DNA from: CAZCFB01 sp964511535
GTDB lineage: Bacteria; Myxococcota_A; Polyangia; GCA-2747355; CAZCFB01
Direction: 5' to 3'
DNA length: 64,000 nt
Assembly (NCBI GenBank): GCA_964511535.1
Contig: CAZEFW010000025.1
Coordinates: 1-64,000, forward strand
Shown here piece by piece: positions 16,426 through 24,420 of this stretch (positions within the stretch are counted from its first letter, which is position 1; each line of letters opens with the position of its first letter). The notes below the pieces were generated by a model, which worked only from the letters and a program-made list of their open reading frames with translations, did no database searches and was not told the origin of the DNA. Position numbers and translations under genes: made by a program.

Positions 16426-17802
16426 ATGGGTGCACTCGCGACCATCATCTTCATCCTGGTTCTGGCGGCAATCGCCATCGCCATCATCGTCAAAAAACTC
16501 CTCTTCATCTGTCAGCCCAACGAGGTGCTGATCTTCTCCGGGAGCCACCGCCGGGTGGGGGACCGGAAGGTGGGCTACAAGGCGGTCAAGGGCGGCCGAA
16601 AGCTCAAGCTGCCCCTGGTCGAGGTGGTGGACAGCCTGGACCTGACCAACATGGCCATCAACGTCGAGGTGAGCGGCGCCTTCTCTCATGGCGGCATCCC
16701 GCTGACCGTGGAGGGCGTGGCCAACGTCAAGATCGGCGGCGAGGAGCCGATCCTGGGCAACGCCGTGGAGCGCTTCCTCGGCAAGACCCGCCACGAGATC
16801 ATGCTCATCGCCAAGGAGACCCTGGAGGGTAACCTGCGCGGCGTGCTGGCCAAGCTCACCCCCGAGCAGGTTAACAACGACAAGATCGCCTTCGCCCGCC
16901 AGCTGATGGAAGAGGCGGACCAGGACCTCAACCGCCTGGGTCTGGTGCTCGACACCCTCAAGATTCAGAACGTCAGCGACGACGTGGGCTACCTCGACAG
17001 CATCGGCCGCATCAAGGGCGCCGAGATCCGCAGGGACGCGGTCATCGCAGAGGCGGAGAGCAAGGCGCTGTCCGTGGTGCGAGACGCCTCCAACGTGCAG
17101 GAGACCGAGCTGGTGCGCATCGACGCGGCCATCCGCACCCTCGACGCTGACACCAAGCGCCGGGTGGCGGACGCCCAGACCCAGCGCGCAGCCCTGGAGG
17201 CGGAGGAGCGCGGGCAGATCGCCGCGGCCGTGGCCCAGGCCGAATCGGAGGTGGAGGTCCAGATCGCCCGGGTTGAGCAGGTCAAGCGTCAGCTCGAGGC
17301 GGACCTGCTGGAGCCGGCCAAGGCCCAGGCGCAGCAGGCCATGGAGCAGGCCCGGGGTGAGGCGGCCAAGATCATCGAGGAGGGCAAGGCCACCGCCGAG
17401 GTGCTGCGGCAGATCACCGCCGCCTGGACCGCCGCGGGCCCCAACGCCCGGGACATCTTCCTGATGGAGAAGCTGCACAACCTGGTGCGGACCCTGACCC
17501 GGACGGTGGAGTCGGTGAAGGTGGACAAGGTGACGGTGCTCGGCACCCCAAACGGTGGCGGCGACCTGGCGCCCAAGGTGATCAACGCCTCGGAGCAGCT
17601 CAAGGCGGCCCTCGGGGTGGACATCCTCGGGGCGGTGCAGGACCGCATGGCACCGGCCGCCCCGGCCCCGGCGGCAAGACGCCCGGCCCCTCAGCGGACC
17701 ACGGCGTCCAGCACGGGGGCCGCCCCCAAGGCCCCGCCCAAGGCCCCGGCGCGCAAGGCGCCGGCCAGCTCCACTTCTCGCCCGCCCCGACCGACCAGGT
17801 AG
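16426..17802 (+). CDS. SPFH/flotillin-like membrane protein 2
   Basis: A 458-residue paralogue of the preceding protein. It has a membrane helix at residues 5-25, the motif ICQPNEVLIFSGSH, an SPFH domain to about residue 195, a long Ala/Glu coiled coil (about 200-330), a C-terminal domain, and a Pro/Ala/Lys-rich disordered tail of about 45 residues that its partner lacks. The start follows the upstream stop by 20 bp with AAAGGAGG between, so translation is strong. It should co-assemble with the first SPFH protein at the inner membrane. Confidence 0.9.
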   Translation: MGALATIIFILVLAAIAIAIIVKKLLFICQPNEVLIFSGSHRRVGDRKVGYKAVKGGRKLKLPLVEVVDSLDLTNMAINVEVSGAFSHGGIPLTVEGVANVKIGGEEPILGNAVERFLGKTRHEIMLIAKETLEGNLRGVLAKLTPEQVNNDKIAFARQLMEEADQDLNRLGLVLDTLKIQNVSDDVGYLDSIGRIKGAEIRRDAVIAEAESKALSVVRDASNVQETELVRIDAAIRTLDADTKRRVADAQTQRAALEAEERGQIAAAVAQAESEVEVQIARVEQVKRQLEADLLEPAKAQAQQAMEQARGEAAKIIEEGKATAEVLRQITAAWTAAGPNARDIFLMEKLHNLVRTLTRTVESVKVDKVTVLGTPNGGGDLAPKVINASEQLKAALGVDILGAVQDRMAPAAPAPAARRPAPQRTTASSTGAAPKAPPKAPARKAPASSTSRPPRPTR

Positions 17803-17856
17803 CCTCAGGCCGGCTGGTGAACATCCTCCCGTCGGAGCGTAAACTGAACATGCACT

Positions 17857-17868
17857 CCTCACGTGAGG
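17857..17868. promoter_or_regulatory. Palindrome over a ribosome binding site
   Basis: CCTCACGTGAGG is a perfect 12-bp palindrome. Its 3' half contains the GAGG that serves as ribosome binding site for the protease gene at 17876. In RNA it could hide the site, or in DNA act as an operator. Confidence 0.4.
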
Positions 17869-17875
17869 TGTCCTC

Positions 17876-19126
17876 TTGGTGAACTTCCTGCTGGCCCTGC
17901 CCATCGCGCTGCTCGGGTTCACCGTTGCCAGCGCCATGGCCTCGGCGCTCGGCGAACACACCCTGTGGCTCCTGACCGCCGGGATCACGGCCAGCGTCAT
18001 CCTGCCCTCGCTGGTGGCCTCCTGGCTCCGGTCGCTACTGCGCGGCAAGCACAAGGAGCGGACAGACCGCGCCGGCGTCGCCCGGCCGGTGCTCGACTCG
18101 GGAAAGCCCTCCACCGCGGGCACCATCGTGGTGCTGAACATCGCGCTCATCATTGCCTGCGCGGTGTTCGCGCCGGCGGAGACTCAGACCCGCCTGCGCA
18201 CCACCGGCGCCTGGTGGATCCGGGAGGTCATCGACCTGGGCCACTTCTCCGACGGCGACGAGATGACCGCCAAGGGAGAGCGGGTCATCGGCTGGATCGC
18301 TGCGCTGCTCCCGGGCGGCGGGCCGCTGCCGGCAGAGGGGGAAGCGGGCGCGCCTGGCACCGACGGCGGAGCGGCAACCGGCGCCGACTCGGGGGTCCCA
18401 CGCACCGACGGCATGGAGGCCCTGGCGCCGGGCGAGGAGTACCTGGTCTCTTTCAAAAAGGAGGGGAGCGCGGTGGTGGTCCCGGTGCTGTTCTCGGGGC
18501 CCTCGGGCACGGTGAAGGTGAAGATGATCTTCGACACCGGCGCGACCCTGACCACCCTCGACCGCGCCACCCTGCGCCGCCTGGGCGCAGACATCACCGC
18601 CTCCTCACCCACGGTGATGAGCCACACCGCCAACGGCACGGTCAAGCGCCGCCTGACCGTGGTGGATGGCGCGGCCCTGGGCGCGGCGCGCGTGCCCCGC
18701 GGCCTGACCGTCTCGGCATGTGAGCCGTGCGCCAAGGGCGAGGTCAAGGGGCTGCTGGGGCTCAACTTCAGCCGCAACTTCAAGATCTCCATGGACCACG
18801 ACGCCGGGCGCATCGGCCTGGCGCCCAAGCTGCCCGCGCCGGATCACACCTACGACGCGCGCCACTTCATCAAGCTGGACGACGCCAGGGGCCTGTGGCG
18901 CGGCCCGATGCTGGGCGTGGACCTCGTGGTGCGCAACCTCAGCTCACGGGTCATGCGCGACGTGCGGATCTCGGCCGAGGTCACCACCACCGGAGGAAAG
19001 CGGCTGCTGAAGGGCACCATCAAGGACCTCCCGGCCCGGAGCAACAAGCCGCTGCACCTGCAAGGCATCCTCAAGGGCAAAAAGGGCCGCACCTTCAACC
19101 TGAAGGTGGAGAACGTCGTCTGGTAA
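17876..19126 (+). CDS. Membrane-anchored retropepsin-like aspartic protease
   Basis: A 416-residue protein with about two to three N-terminal membrane helices (about 1-55 and 85-105), a Gly/Ala/Pro linker, and a retropepsin-like domain (about 195-320) with the active-site motif IFDTGATLTTLD (Asp220-Thr-Gly). A second glycine flap segment GLLGLNF follows, then a C-terminal beta domain. One DTG per chain means an active enzyme would need a dimer. The start is TTG at 17876, or GTG three bases later; both fit the GAGG upstream. It is the last gene of the NfeD-SPFH operon, so it may process or be scaffolded by that complex, which is inference. Confidence 0.78.
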   Translation: MVNFLLALPIALLGFTVASAMASALGEHTLWLLTAGITASVILPSLVASWLRSLLRGKHKERTDRAGVARPVLDSGKPSTAGTIVVLNIALIIACAVFAPAETQTRLRTTGAWWIREVIDLGHFSDGDEMTAKGERVIGWIAALLPGGGPLPAEGEAGAPGTDGGAATGADSGVPRTDGMEALAPGEEYLVSFKKEGSAVVVPVLFSGPSGTVKVKMIFDTGATLTTLDRATLRRLGADITASSPTVMSHTANGTVKRRLTVVDGAALGAARVPRGLTVSACEPCAKGEVKGLLGLNFSRNFKISMDHDAGRIGLAPKLPAPDHTYDARHFIKLDDARGLWRGPMLGVDLVVRNLSSRVMRDVRISAEVTTTGGKRLLKGTIKDLPARSNKPLHLQGILKGKKGRTFNLKVENVVW

Positions 19127-19190
19127 CCCGGACCTCACCGCAAAAGTAGACGTAGACGCTGCCCCAACCGCCCCCTTCCCTCGACCGACC

Positions 19191-20105
19191 TCAGGGCCTG
19201 ATCAACGACAGCGGATCGGGGTGATTATCGAGCACCAGGCGCTGGCCGTAGGTCAGCACCAGGCTGTGATCGGCGCCGTCTGCCCAGATGCGCCCCTGCC
19301 GCAGCCGGCAGACCAGCACCAGAGCCATGCCCGGGGGCATCCTGCCCCGCAAGGGCTCGGGGGAGCGCTTGTGTGGGTGCACGTACGGCTCGCGCACCAG
19401 AAACTGGATCTCGTCGGAGTCGGGCGACAGCACCTCGCCACCCGCCGAGCGGATTGCCGCCGTGGACCCGGCGCCAGAAGCGATCCAGATGCCCGAGCAA
19501 CGGTACAGCGCGAAGGGTCCCTGCTCACCGAGCTTCGCCTCCCACACCTGGTCGGCGGGCATAATAGCCATCTCGAACCGGGTCTGCCCCGCAGGGCAGG
19601 GGTGCGCGAAGAGCACGTCGTTGAGCGCCGGCCCCAGCACCTCCTGGCCGTCCAGGCGCACCCGGATGCGGTTGCGCGGGCGCGGGCGCAGCTCGCCACT
19701 CTCCAGCGCGTCCAGCAGCCGCGGCAGGTCAGCGGCCGTCCCGGCGCACAGAGCGCCCACGCTCTTGTCCGGGTCCGAGTTGATGCCCATCAGCGGCGGC
19801 ACATCGCCGATGCGCCAGGCCACGTCCATCAGGGTGCCGTCCCCGCCCAGGCTGATCACCAGGTCGTACTTGTGGGTGGCGCGCAGCGGCCGCCTGTTGC
19901 GGATGACCACCTCGATGCCGCGACGGTCCAACTCCGCGCGGACGACCTTCAGCGCCTCCTGGTTGGTCTTGTGGCTCTCCTGAATCCCCCGGGCCGTCGG
20001 GTCGTCGCGCTCGATGGCGCGGGCCAGGTCCACGTCGCCGCGCTCCTGGACCCAGAGCTGATAGAAGCTCTTACGGTGGAACAGCAGCACCCTGGCGATG
20101 GTCAT
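19191..20105 (-). CDS. nadK: NAD(+)/NADH kinase
   Basis: A 304-residue cytosolic kinase that makes NADP from NAD. The signature SLGGDGTLMDVAWRI and the later NDVLFAHP and ASGAGSTAAIRSAGG segments are conserved NAD kinase motifs. I choose the ATG at 20105 because GGAGGGG lies six bases upstream; the longer ORF to 20123 lacks such a site. It is convergent with the flotillin operon, and its start lies 26 bp from the stop of the next minus-strand gene upstream. Compared with typical members it has a somewhat long N-terminus before the GGDGT motif (about residue 92). Confidence 0.9.
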   Translation of the reverse strand: MTIARVLLFHRKSFYQLWVQERGDVDLARAIERDDPTARGIQESHKTNQEALKVVRAELDRRGIEVVIRNRRPLRATHKYDLVISLGGDGTLMDVAWRIGDVPPLMGINSDPDKSVGALCAGTAADLPRLLDALESGELRPRPRNRIRVRLDGQEVLGPALNDVLFAHPCPAGQTRFEMAIMPADQVWEAKLGEQGPFALYRCSGIWIASGAGSTAAIRSAGGEVLSPDSDEIQFLVREPYVHPHKRSPEPLRGRMPPGMALVLVCRLRQGRIWADGADHSLVLTYGQRLVLDNHPDPLSLIRP

Positions 20106-20131
20106 CGGTGTCCCCTCCGGCAAGGGCGCGC

Positions 20132-20614
20132 TCAGTCTTTTACCGGGATCCCCACCCGATTCGCCTTCAGCCCCCAGATCCCGTCGTTGACGCTCACCTC
20201 ACCCATCAGGCCGGCGACCAGGTTCGGCACCAGCAGCTCCTCGAGCCGCCCGACCACCCGATCGCGCCAGTTGTTCTTCATGATGCCGATCCACCACTCC
20301 AGCTGCCGCACCAGGTTCTCATGCGTCCACGGCTCTTCCAGGTCCGCCAGCGCCAGCAGCTCGGTGGTGTCCACCTCATCCACCTTCACATCCTCGCCGT
20401 TGATCCGCACCACCAGGGTGGAGTCTCCCACCACCATCAGGCCGCCGCGCACCTCGCCCTGCGCCATCTCGGGCACCATGGCGGCCAACAGGCCCTCCAG
20501 ATCCACATCTACGCTCTCGAGCACCACGCATACCACCAGCATAATCCGGTCGCTGTTGGGCTGCCGCACCACGATGGTCTTGTTGGTCAGTTCCTTCTTC
20601 TCGGTATCGCTCAT
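20132..20614 (-). CDS. Uncharacterised 160-residue protein
   Basis: I do not recognise this protein. It is a soluble-looking alpha/beta protein with no signal peptide. The start MSDTEKKELTNKTIVVRQ at 20614 is preferred over upstream in-frame codons to 20818, because those overlap the 3' end of the neighbouring lipoprotein gene and read as low-complexity. It contains a Trp-rich segment (LVRQLEWWIGIMKNNWRDRV) and a predicted beta-rich N-terminal half. It precedes nadK on the same strand with a 26-bp gap, so the two are probably co-transcribed. Confidence 0.65.
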   Translation of the reverse strand: MSDTEKKELTNKTIVVRQPNSDRIMLVVCVVLESVDVDLEGLLAAMVPEMAQGEVRGGLMVVGDSTLVVRINGEDVKVDEVDTTELLALADLEEPWTHENLVRQLEWWIGIMKNNWRDRVVGRLEELLVPNLVAGLMGEVSVNDGIWGLKANRVGIPVKD

Positions 20615-20709
20615 GGGACGCTTGCTTCCAGGCTGGTTGGTCCTCCCATTTGTCACCCGAGGGCAGACGGATGGCAAGGAGATCATGACCTTGTTTGTGA
20701 GAGAGTGGC

Positions 20710-20734
20710 CCCTCCCCCGTGAACCGGGGGAGGG
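20710..20734. terminator. Stem-loop after the five-repeat lipoprotein gene
   Basis: CCCTCCCCC pairs perfectly with GGGGGAGGG over 9 bp around a 7-base loop. It is 13 bp past the stop of the minus-strand lipoprotein gene. No T-run follows on either strand, so termination is plausible but not proven. Confidence 0.5.
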
Positions 20735-20747
20735 TCGCGGAAGGTAG

Positions 20748-23393
20748 CTACTTGACGGTGAGAGTGAACGCGCCGAAGCGGCCAGTGTAGCGGCTGTCCA
20801 CCGCCACGTAGTAATCACGGGTCAGCTTCGGAGTGAAGGTGACGCTTACCGGGTTCTGGTTGTAGCTCAGAGCCGAGACCGCGCCGTAGTTGCCGTTGGA
20901 GCCGCAGGTGTTGTTGATCGGCGTGATGCCGCACACCCCGCCCAGCAGGGTGAAGATGTAGAACTGGGCGTAGCTGAACTTGGGCGACAGGGTGAACGTG
21001 TAGCTCTTGCCGGCGGTGAGGCTGAACTTGTAGTACGCCTGCTCCGCCTTGTAGATGGTGTTCAGGTTGCCGCAGTTGATGGCGGTGCCCCACTCGTTCT
21101 TCATGCCGGTGGTGTCACCGGTGATGGTGGTGGTGCCGCTGCTCAGGGTCACCTTCTTGGCGTTCTTGCAGGTGGAGTGCGCGCCCGGGGTCCACTTCTC
21201 GATGGTCACCGTGTAAGCGCCCCGGTAGTAGGACGAGTTGCTGTAGCTGTCCACCGCGAACCGGTAGGTGCCGGTCTTGGTGGGTTGGAAGGTCACCGAC
21301 TTGGTCTGGTTGTTGTACACGTAGTGCACCACGTCGCCCTGTTTGCCGCCGCTGCCGCAGTGCGCGGCGATGGTCTGCGGCGAGCAGGTGTTGCCGAAGA
21401 TGTAGAGCCCGGCGTAGAACTTGGGCGCCAGGGTGAACTTGTACGACTGCCCGGCGGTCAGGTTGATGGAGTAGTACTGCTGGTTGCCGTCGAAGATGTA
21501 GCTCGACGAGCTGGTGCCGCAGCTGATCTGGGTGCCGAACTCGTTGCTCATGCCGGTGGTGTCGCCGGTGACGGTGAGCTTGTTGCCGGTCATGTTCAGC
21601 GGCTTGGCCTTGGCGCAGGTGCCGTTGGTGGGCGGAGTGTACTCCTCGACGGTCATGGTGAACTTGCCCGCGTAGGAGTTGGACGTGCTGTCCACCGCGA
21701 TGTGGTAGGTGCCGCCTGCGGGGGGCTTGAAGGTCACCGAGCCGGAGTAGTTGGTGTACACCGTGCTCGACAGGGCGCCGGTCTTGCCGTTGGAGCCGCA
21801 GTCGGAGTTGATCTTGCCGGGGTCGCAGGTGTTGCGCCAGATGTAGAACCGCGCGTAGAAGCCCGGCGACAGGGTGAACTTGTACTGCTTGGTGCCCGCC
21901 AGGAACATCTTGTAGTAGGCCTGCGGGCCGTCGAGCGCGTACCAGGAAGACAGGCCGCAGCGGATCTGGTTGCCGAACTCATTGGAGATGCCAGAGGTGT
22001 TGCCGGTCACCGAGGCTTTGCCGCCGCTCATGGTGATGGTCTGGGCGGTCTTGCAGGTGCCGTTGGTGGGCTTCTTGAACTCCTCGATGGAGAGCTTGAA
22101 GCTGCCGTGGTAGCTGGGCGTGCGGCTGTCCACCGCGATGATGTAATCGCCGGCCACCTTGGGCGTGAACTTGAGGGTCTCGCCGGCGGTGCTGACGAAG
22201 TCGTCCACGGTGCCGGTGGAGCCCTTGGAGCCGCAGTCGCCGTTGATGGCGCTGGCCGAATTGCAGGCGCTGGCGCGGAACAGGTACATGTTGGCGTAGG
22301 TGAAGTCCGGGTCGAGGTACACGTCGTAGGTGGTGCCGGCCTTGAGCGTCACCCGGTAGTAGAGCTGCGGACCGTCGTAGTCCCGGTTATTAATCTTGCA
22401 GTTGATCTGCTTGCCGAACTCGTTGTTCGCGCCGGTGGTGCTGGCCGACACGCTGGCCTTGCCGTTGACCAGGGTCAGCTTCGTGGCCTTGGCGCAGGAG
22501 TCGTTGGCGGGCTTGACGAACTCCTCGACCACCAGGGTGAAGGAGCCGGAGTACTGGGTGTAGCGGCCGTCCACGGCGATGTAGTAGGTGCCGGAGGTGG
22601 CCGGCTTGAACATCACGGTGCCGGTCTGGTTGTTGCCGATGTAGCCGCTGACCGCGCCGGTCTTGCCGCCGCTGCCGCAGCCGGCGTTGATGTTGTTCAC
22701 GCCGCATTTCTGGAACAGGTAGACGTAGGCGTAGCTGAACTTGGGCGACAGCGACACGCGGTACGACTTGCCCGCGGTGAAGCTCGCCTTGTAGTAGGCC
22801 TGCTGGCCCGACATGATGGTCTGGTAGTTGCCGCAGTTGATGCCGGTGCCGTACTCGTTGCCCATGCCGCTGGTGGTGCCGGTCGCGGTGATCTTCTTGG
22901 CGCCGCCCCAGTTCAGGTCCTTGGCGGTGGAGCACTTGTTGTTCAGCGGCGGCCCCTGATCTGGCGGGATCGCCTTGTCCGGCGTGATGACCGGGCCGTC
23001 GGGGGTGATGACCGGGCCGTCCTGCTTGACGATGGGACCATCAGGCGTGACCACGGGGCCATCCGGCGGCGCGATGGGGCCGTCCGGGGGCGGAGGCGGC
23101 GCGTCGGGCGGCGCGATGGGGCCGTCAGGGGGCGGCGGAGGTGCGTCAGGCGGCGCGATGGGGCCGTCAGGCGGGACGAGCGGGCCGTCGGGCGGCGCGA
23201 TGGGGCCGTCAGGCGGCAGCGGTAGCGAATCGGGCGGCATAATACCGTCTGGGTCAGGGACGGTCTGGTCCCCGGTCACGCCGGTGTCGTATTTCCCGAT
23301 CCCCTTGTCGGGGAGTCCCCCGCCTTCCTGACGCGTCGTACAACCGCCCAGGATGAATACGTAAGAAAGCAGAACGATGCCCAGTCTTTTCAT
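20748..23393 (-). CDS. Secreted lipoprotein with Pro/Asp spacer and five PPC-like beta repeats
   Basis: An 881-residue protein. The ATG at 23393 begins the lipoprotein signal MKRLGIVLLSYVFILGGC and has AGGGAGA upstream; the longer ORF to 23444 does not. Residues about 35-150 are a spacer of PPDGPIAPPDG-type repeats. Five repeats of about 140 residues follow, each with the pattern C-x-A-(K) near the start, NE(F/Y/W)G-x-x-(I)-x-C, a Q-x-YY-(K) strand, a (C)GS-x-G segment and a closing G-x-(Y)-x-(I)-AVDS strand. They resemble bacterial pre-peptidase C-terminal domains. It lacks a catalytic domain, so a surface adhesin or matrix role is inferred. One copy of the repeat also ends the protein at 59.7 kb. 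Confidence 0.8.
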   Translation of the reverse strand: MKRLGIVLLSYVFILGGCTTRQEGGGLPDKGIGKYDTGVTGDQTVPDPDGIMPPDSLPLPPDGPIAPPDGPLVPPDGPIAPPDAPPPPPDGPIAPPDAPPPPPDGPIAPPDGPVVTPDGPIVKQDGPVITPDGPVITPDKAIPPDQGPPLNNKCSTAKDLNWGGAKKITATGTTSGMGNEYGTGINCGNYQTIMSGQQAYYKASFTAGKSYRVSLSPKFSYAYVYLFQKCGVNNINAGCGSGGKTGAVSGYIGNNQTGTVMFKPATSGTYYIAVDGRYTQYSGSFTLVVEEFVKPANDSCAKATKLTLVNGKASVSASTTGANNEFGKQINCKINNRDYDGPQLYYRVTLKAGTTYDVYLDPDFTYANMYLFRASACNSASAINGDCGSKGSTGTVDDFVSTAGETLKFTPKVAGDYIIAVDSRTPSYHGSFKLSIEEFKKPTNGTCKTAQTITMSGGKASVTGNTSGISNEFGNQIRCGLSSWYALDGPQAYYKMFLAGTKQYKFTLSPGFYARFYIWRNTCDPGKINSDCGSNGKTGALSSTVYTNYSGSVTFKPPAGGTYHIAVDSTSNSYAGKFTMTVEEYTPPTNGTCAKAKPLNMTGNKLTVTGDTTGMSNEFGTQISCGTSSSSYIFDGNQQYYSINLTAGQSYKFTLAPKFYAGLYIFGNTCSPQTIAAHCGSGGKQGDVVHYVYNNQTKSVTFQPTKTGTYRFAVDSYSNSSYYRGAYTVTIEKWTPGAHSTCKNAKKVTLSSGTTTITGDTTGMKNEWGTAINCGNLNTIYKAEQAYYKFSLTAGKSYTFTLSPKFSYAQFYIFTLLGGVCGITPINNTCGSNGNYGAVSALSYNQNPVSVTFTPKLTRDYYVAVDSRYTGRFGAFTLTVK

Positions 23394-23585
23394 GTGTTGA
23401 ATCTCCCTGGAGAAATTAGCCACTGGATCATTATTATAGATCATCCATCAGCAGTCCACGCTCCGGTCCATAGTGCCCCTTCGGATGGACAGCGCAAATA
23501 AAGTGGCGCGGACCGCCTCCCTGGTCCCACCCGAAGGGGTGCCAGCCCTCTTGCAAGCCCGGCGGCCGTATGCCATAAGGCCGCC
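23394..23585. promoter_or_regulatory. Divergent spacer with inverted repeat
   Basis: This 192-bp region separates the five-repeat lipoprotein from the Cys-rich protein gene. It contains an AT-rich stretch (23,410-23,445) that probably holds the minus-strand promoter. It also holds the widely spaced inverted repeat GCCCCTTCGG / CCGAAGGGG (about 23,478-23,545). No gene is seen. Confidence 0.35.
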
Positions 23586-24347
23586 ATGGGAAAGGGAAAA
23601 GTCAGCAACAAGCGCATCAAGATCCTCCGCAGGTTCAACGAGGAGCTGACCTGGGACACCACCCGCAAGTACGTGGAGCACCTGCGCTCCCGGGGCGAGC
23701 TGCTGAGCATTGGCCAGGTGGACATCGACGTGCCCCAGATCATCTGGCGCCACTTCATCTGCGATGCCCAGCGTTGCATCCAGTACGCCGGGGACAGGGC
23801 GCTCATCGACCGGTCATGCTGCTGCCGCTACGAGGTCCCCACCAGCGCCGAGGACCGCCAAAACGTGCTGGCCCACCTGGACGAAGTTCGCCCCAACCTC
23901 CCCGACGGCCATCGCCTGATAGACCCGGATGAGAGCCCGTTCGAGCAGGACGGCGACTTCGGCTACGACCTGGTGAGCGACAACCCTTTGGGCGGCTGTG
24001 AGTTCAACCAGTACCTGCCCGATCGGTGCAGCTGCATCCTGCACCGCACCGCCCTGGAGCACGGCGAGGATCCTGCCCTGTGGAAGCCGCTGGCCTGCTC
24101 CCTGTGGCCTCTGGCCATCAACGACTACGACGACGACGAGGGCGAGCGCTTCCTGGTCACCATCTACTGCGAGGAGACCGAGGAGCTGTTCAACGAGTCG
24201 GACGACGAGCCGTTCGCCTGCATCGTGGACCAGGATCCGGCCTACCCGCGGCTCTACGAGAGCGAGCGCCATGTGCTGGAGTTCCTCTTCGGCAAGCGCT
24301 TCTGGCGCACCCTGCACAGCGAGGCGAAGCAGATCCTCGCGCGCTGA
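23586..24347 (+). CDS. Cysteine-rich DUF3109/YkgJ-like protein
   Basis: A 253-residue soluble protein. A Cys cluster (C-D-A-Q-R-C about residues 59-64, then RSCCCRY at about 77-83) is followed by further Cys at about 138, 148, 150 and 170. This spacing resembles DUF3109/YkgJ-type proteins thought to bind Fe-S or zinc. The C-terminal half is acidic (NDYDDDEGE). It is divergent from the five-repeat lipoprotein gene. Its biochemical role is unknown, and the family assignment is moderate. Confidence 0.6.
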   Translation: MGKGKVSNKRIKILRRFNEELTWDTTRKYVEHLRSRGELLSIGQVDIDVPQIIWRHFICDAQRCIQYAGDRALIDRSCCCRYEVPTSAEDRQNVLAHLDEVRPNLPDGHRLIDPDESPFEQDGDFGYDLVSDNPLGGCEFNQYLPDRCSCILHRTALEHGEDPALWKPLACSLWPLAINDYDDDEGERFLVTIYCEETEELFNESDDEPFACIVDQDPAYPRLYESERHVLEFLFGKRFWRTLHSEAKQILAR

Positions 24348-24358
24348 GCAGTCGGCCG

Positions 24359-24399
24359 CGCCTGGCGGCCCCCCCGAAAAGAACTGGCCCCGCCAGGCG
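24359..24399 (+). terminator. Long-armed stem-loop between the Cys-rich gene and the histidine kinase
   Basis: CGCCTGGCGG and CCGCCAGGCG form a perfect 10-bp stem with a 21-base loop, starting 12 bp after the upstream stop. It may end that transcript, or attenuate the kinase transcript beginning at 24421. Confidence 0.5.
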
Positions 24400-24420
24400 G
24401 GCCGTCGTTAAGATCCTCTG

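Noticed and set aside
21177..23225. Plus-strand open frame of 682 codons across the five-repeat lipoprotein gene
   Set aside because: It reads as Gly/Ala/Val/Arg-rich shadow of the repeats. The minus-strand gene has a signal peptide, lipobox and ribosome binding site.
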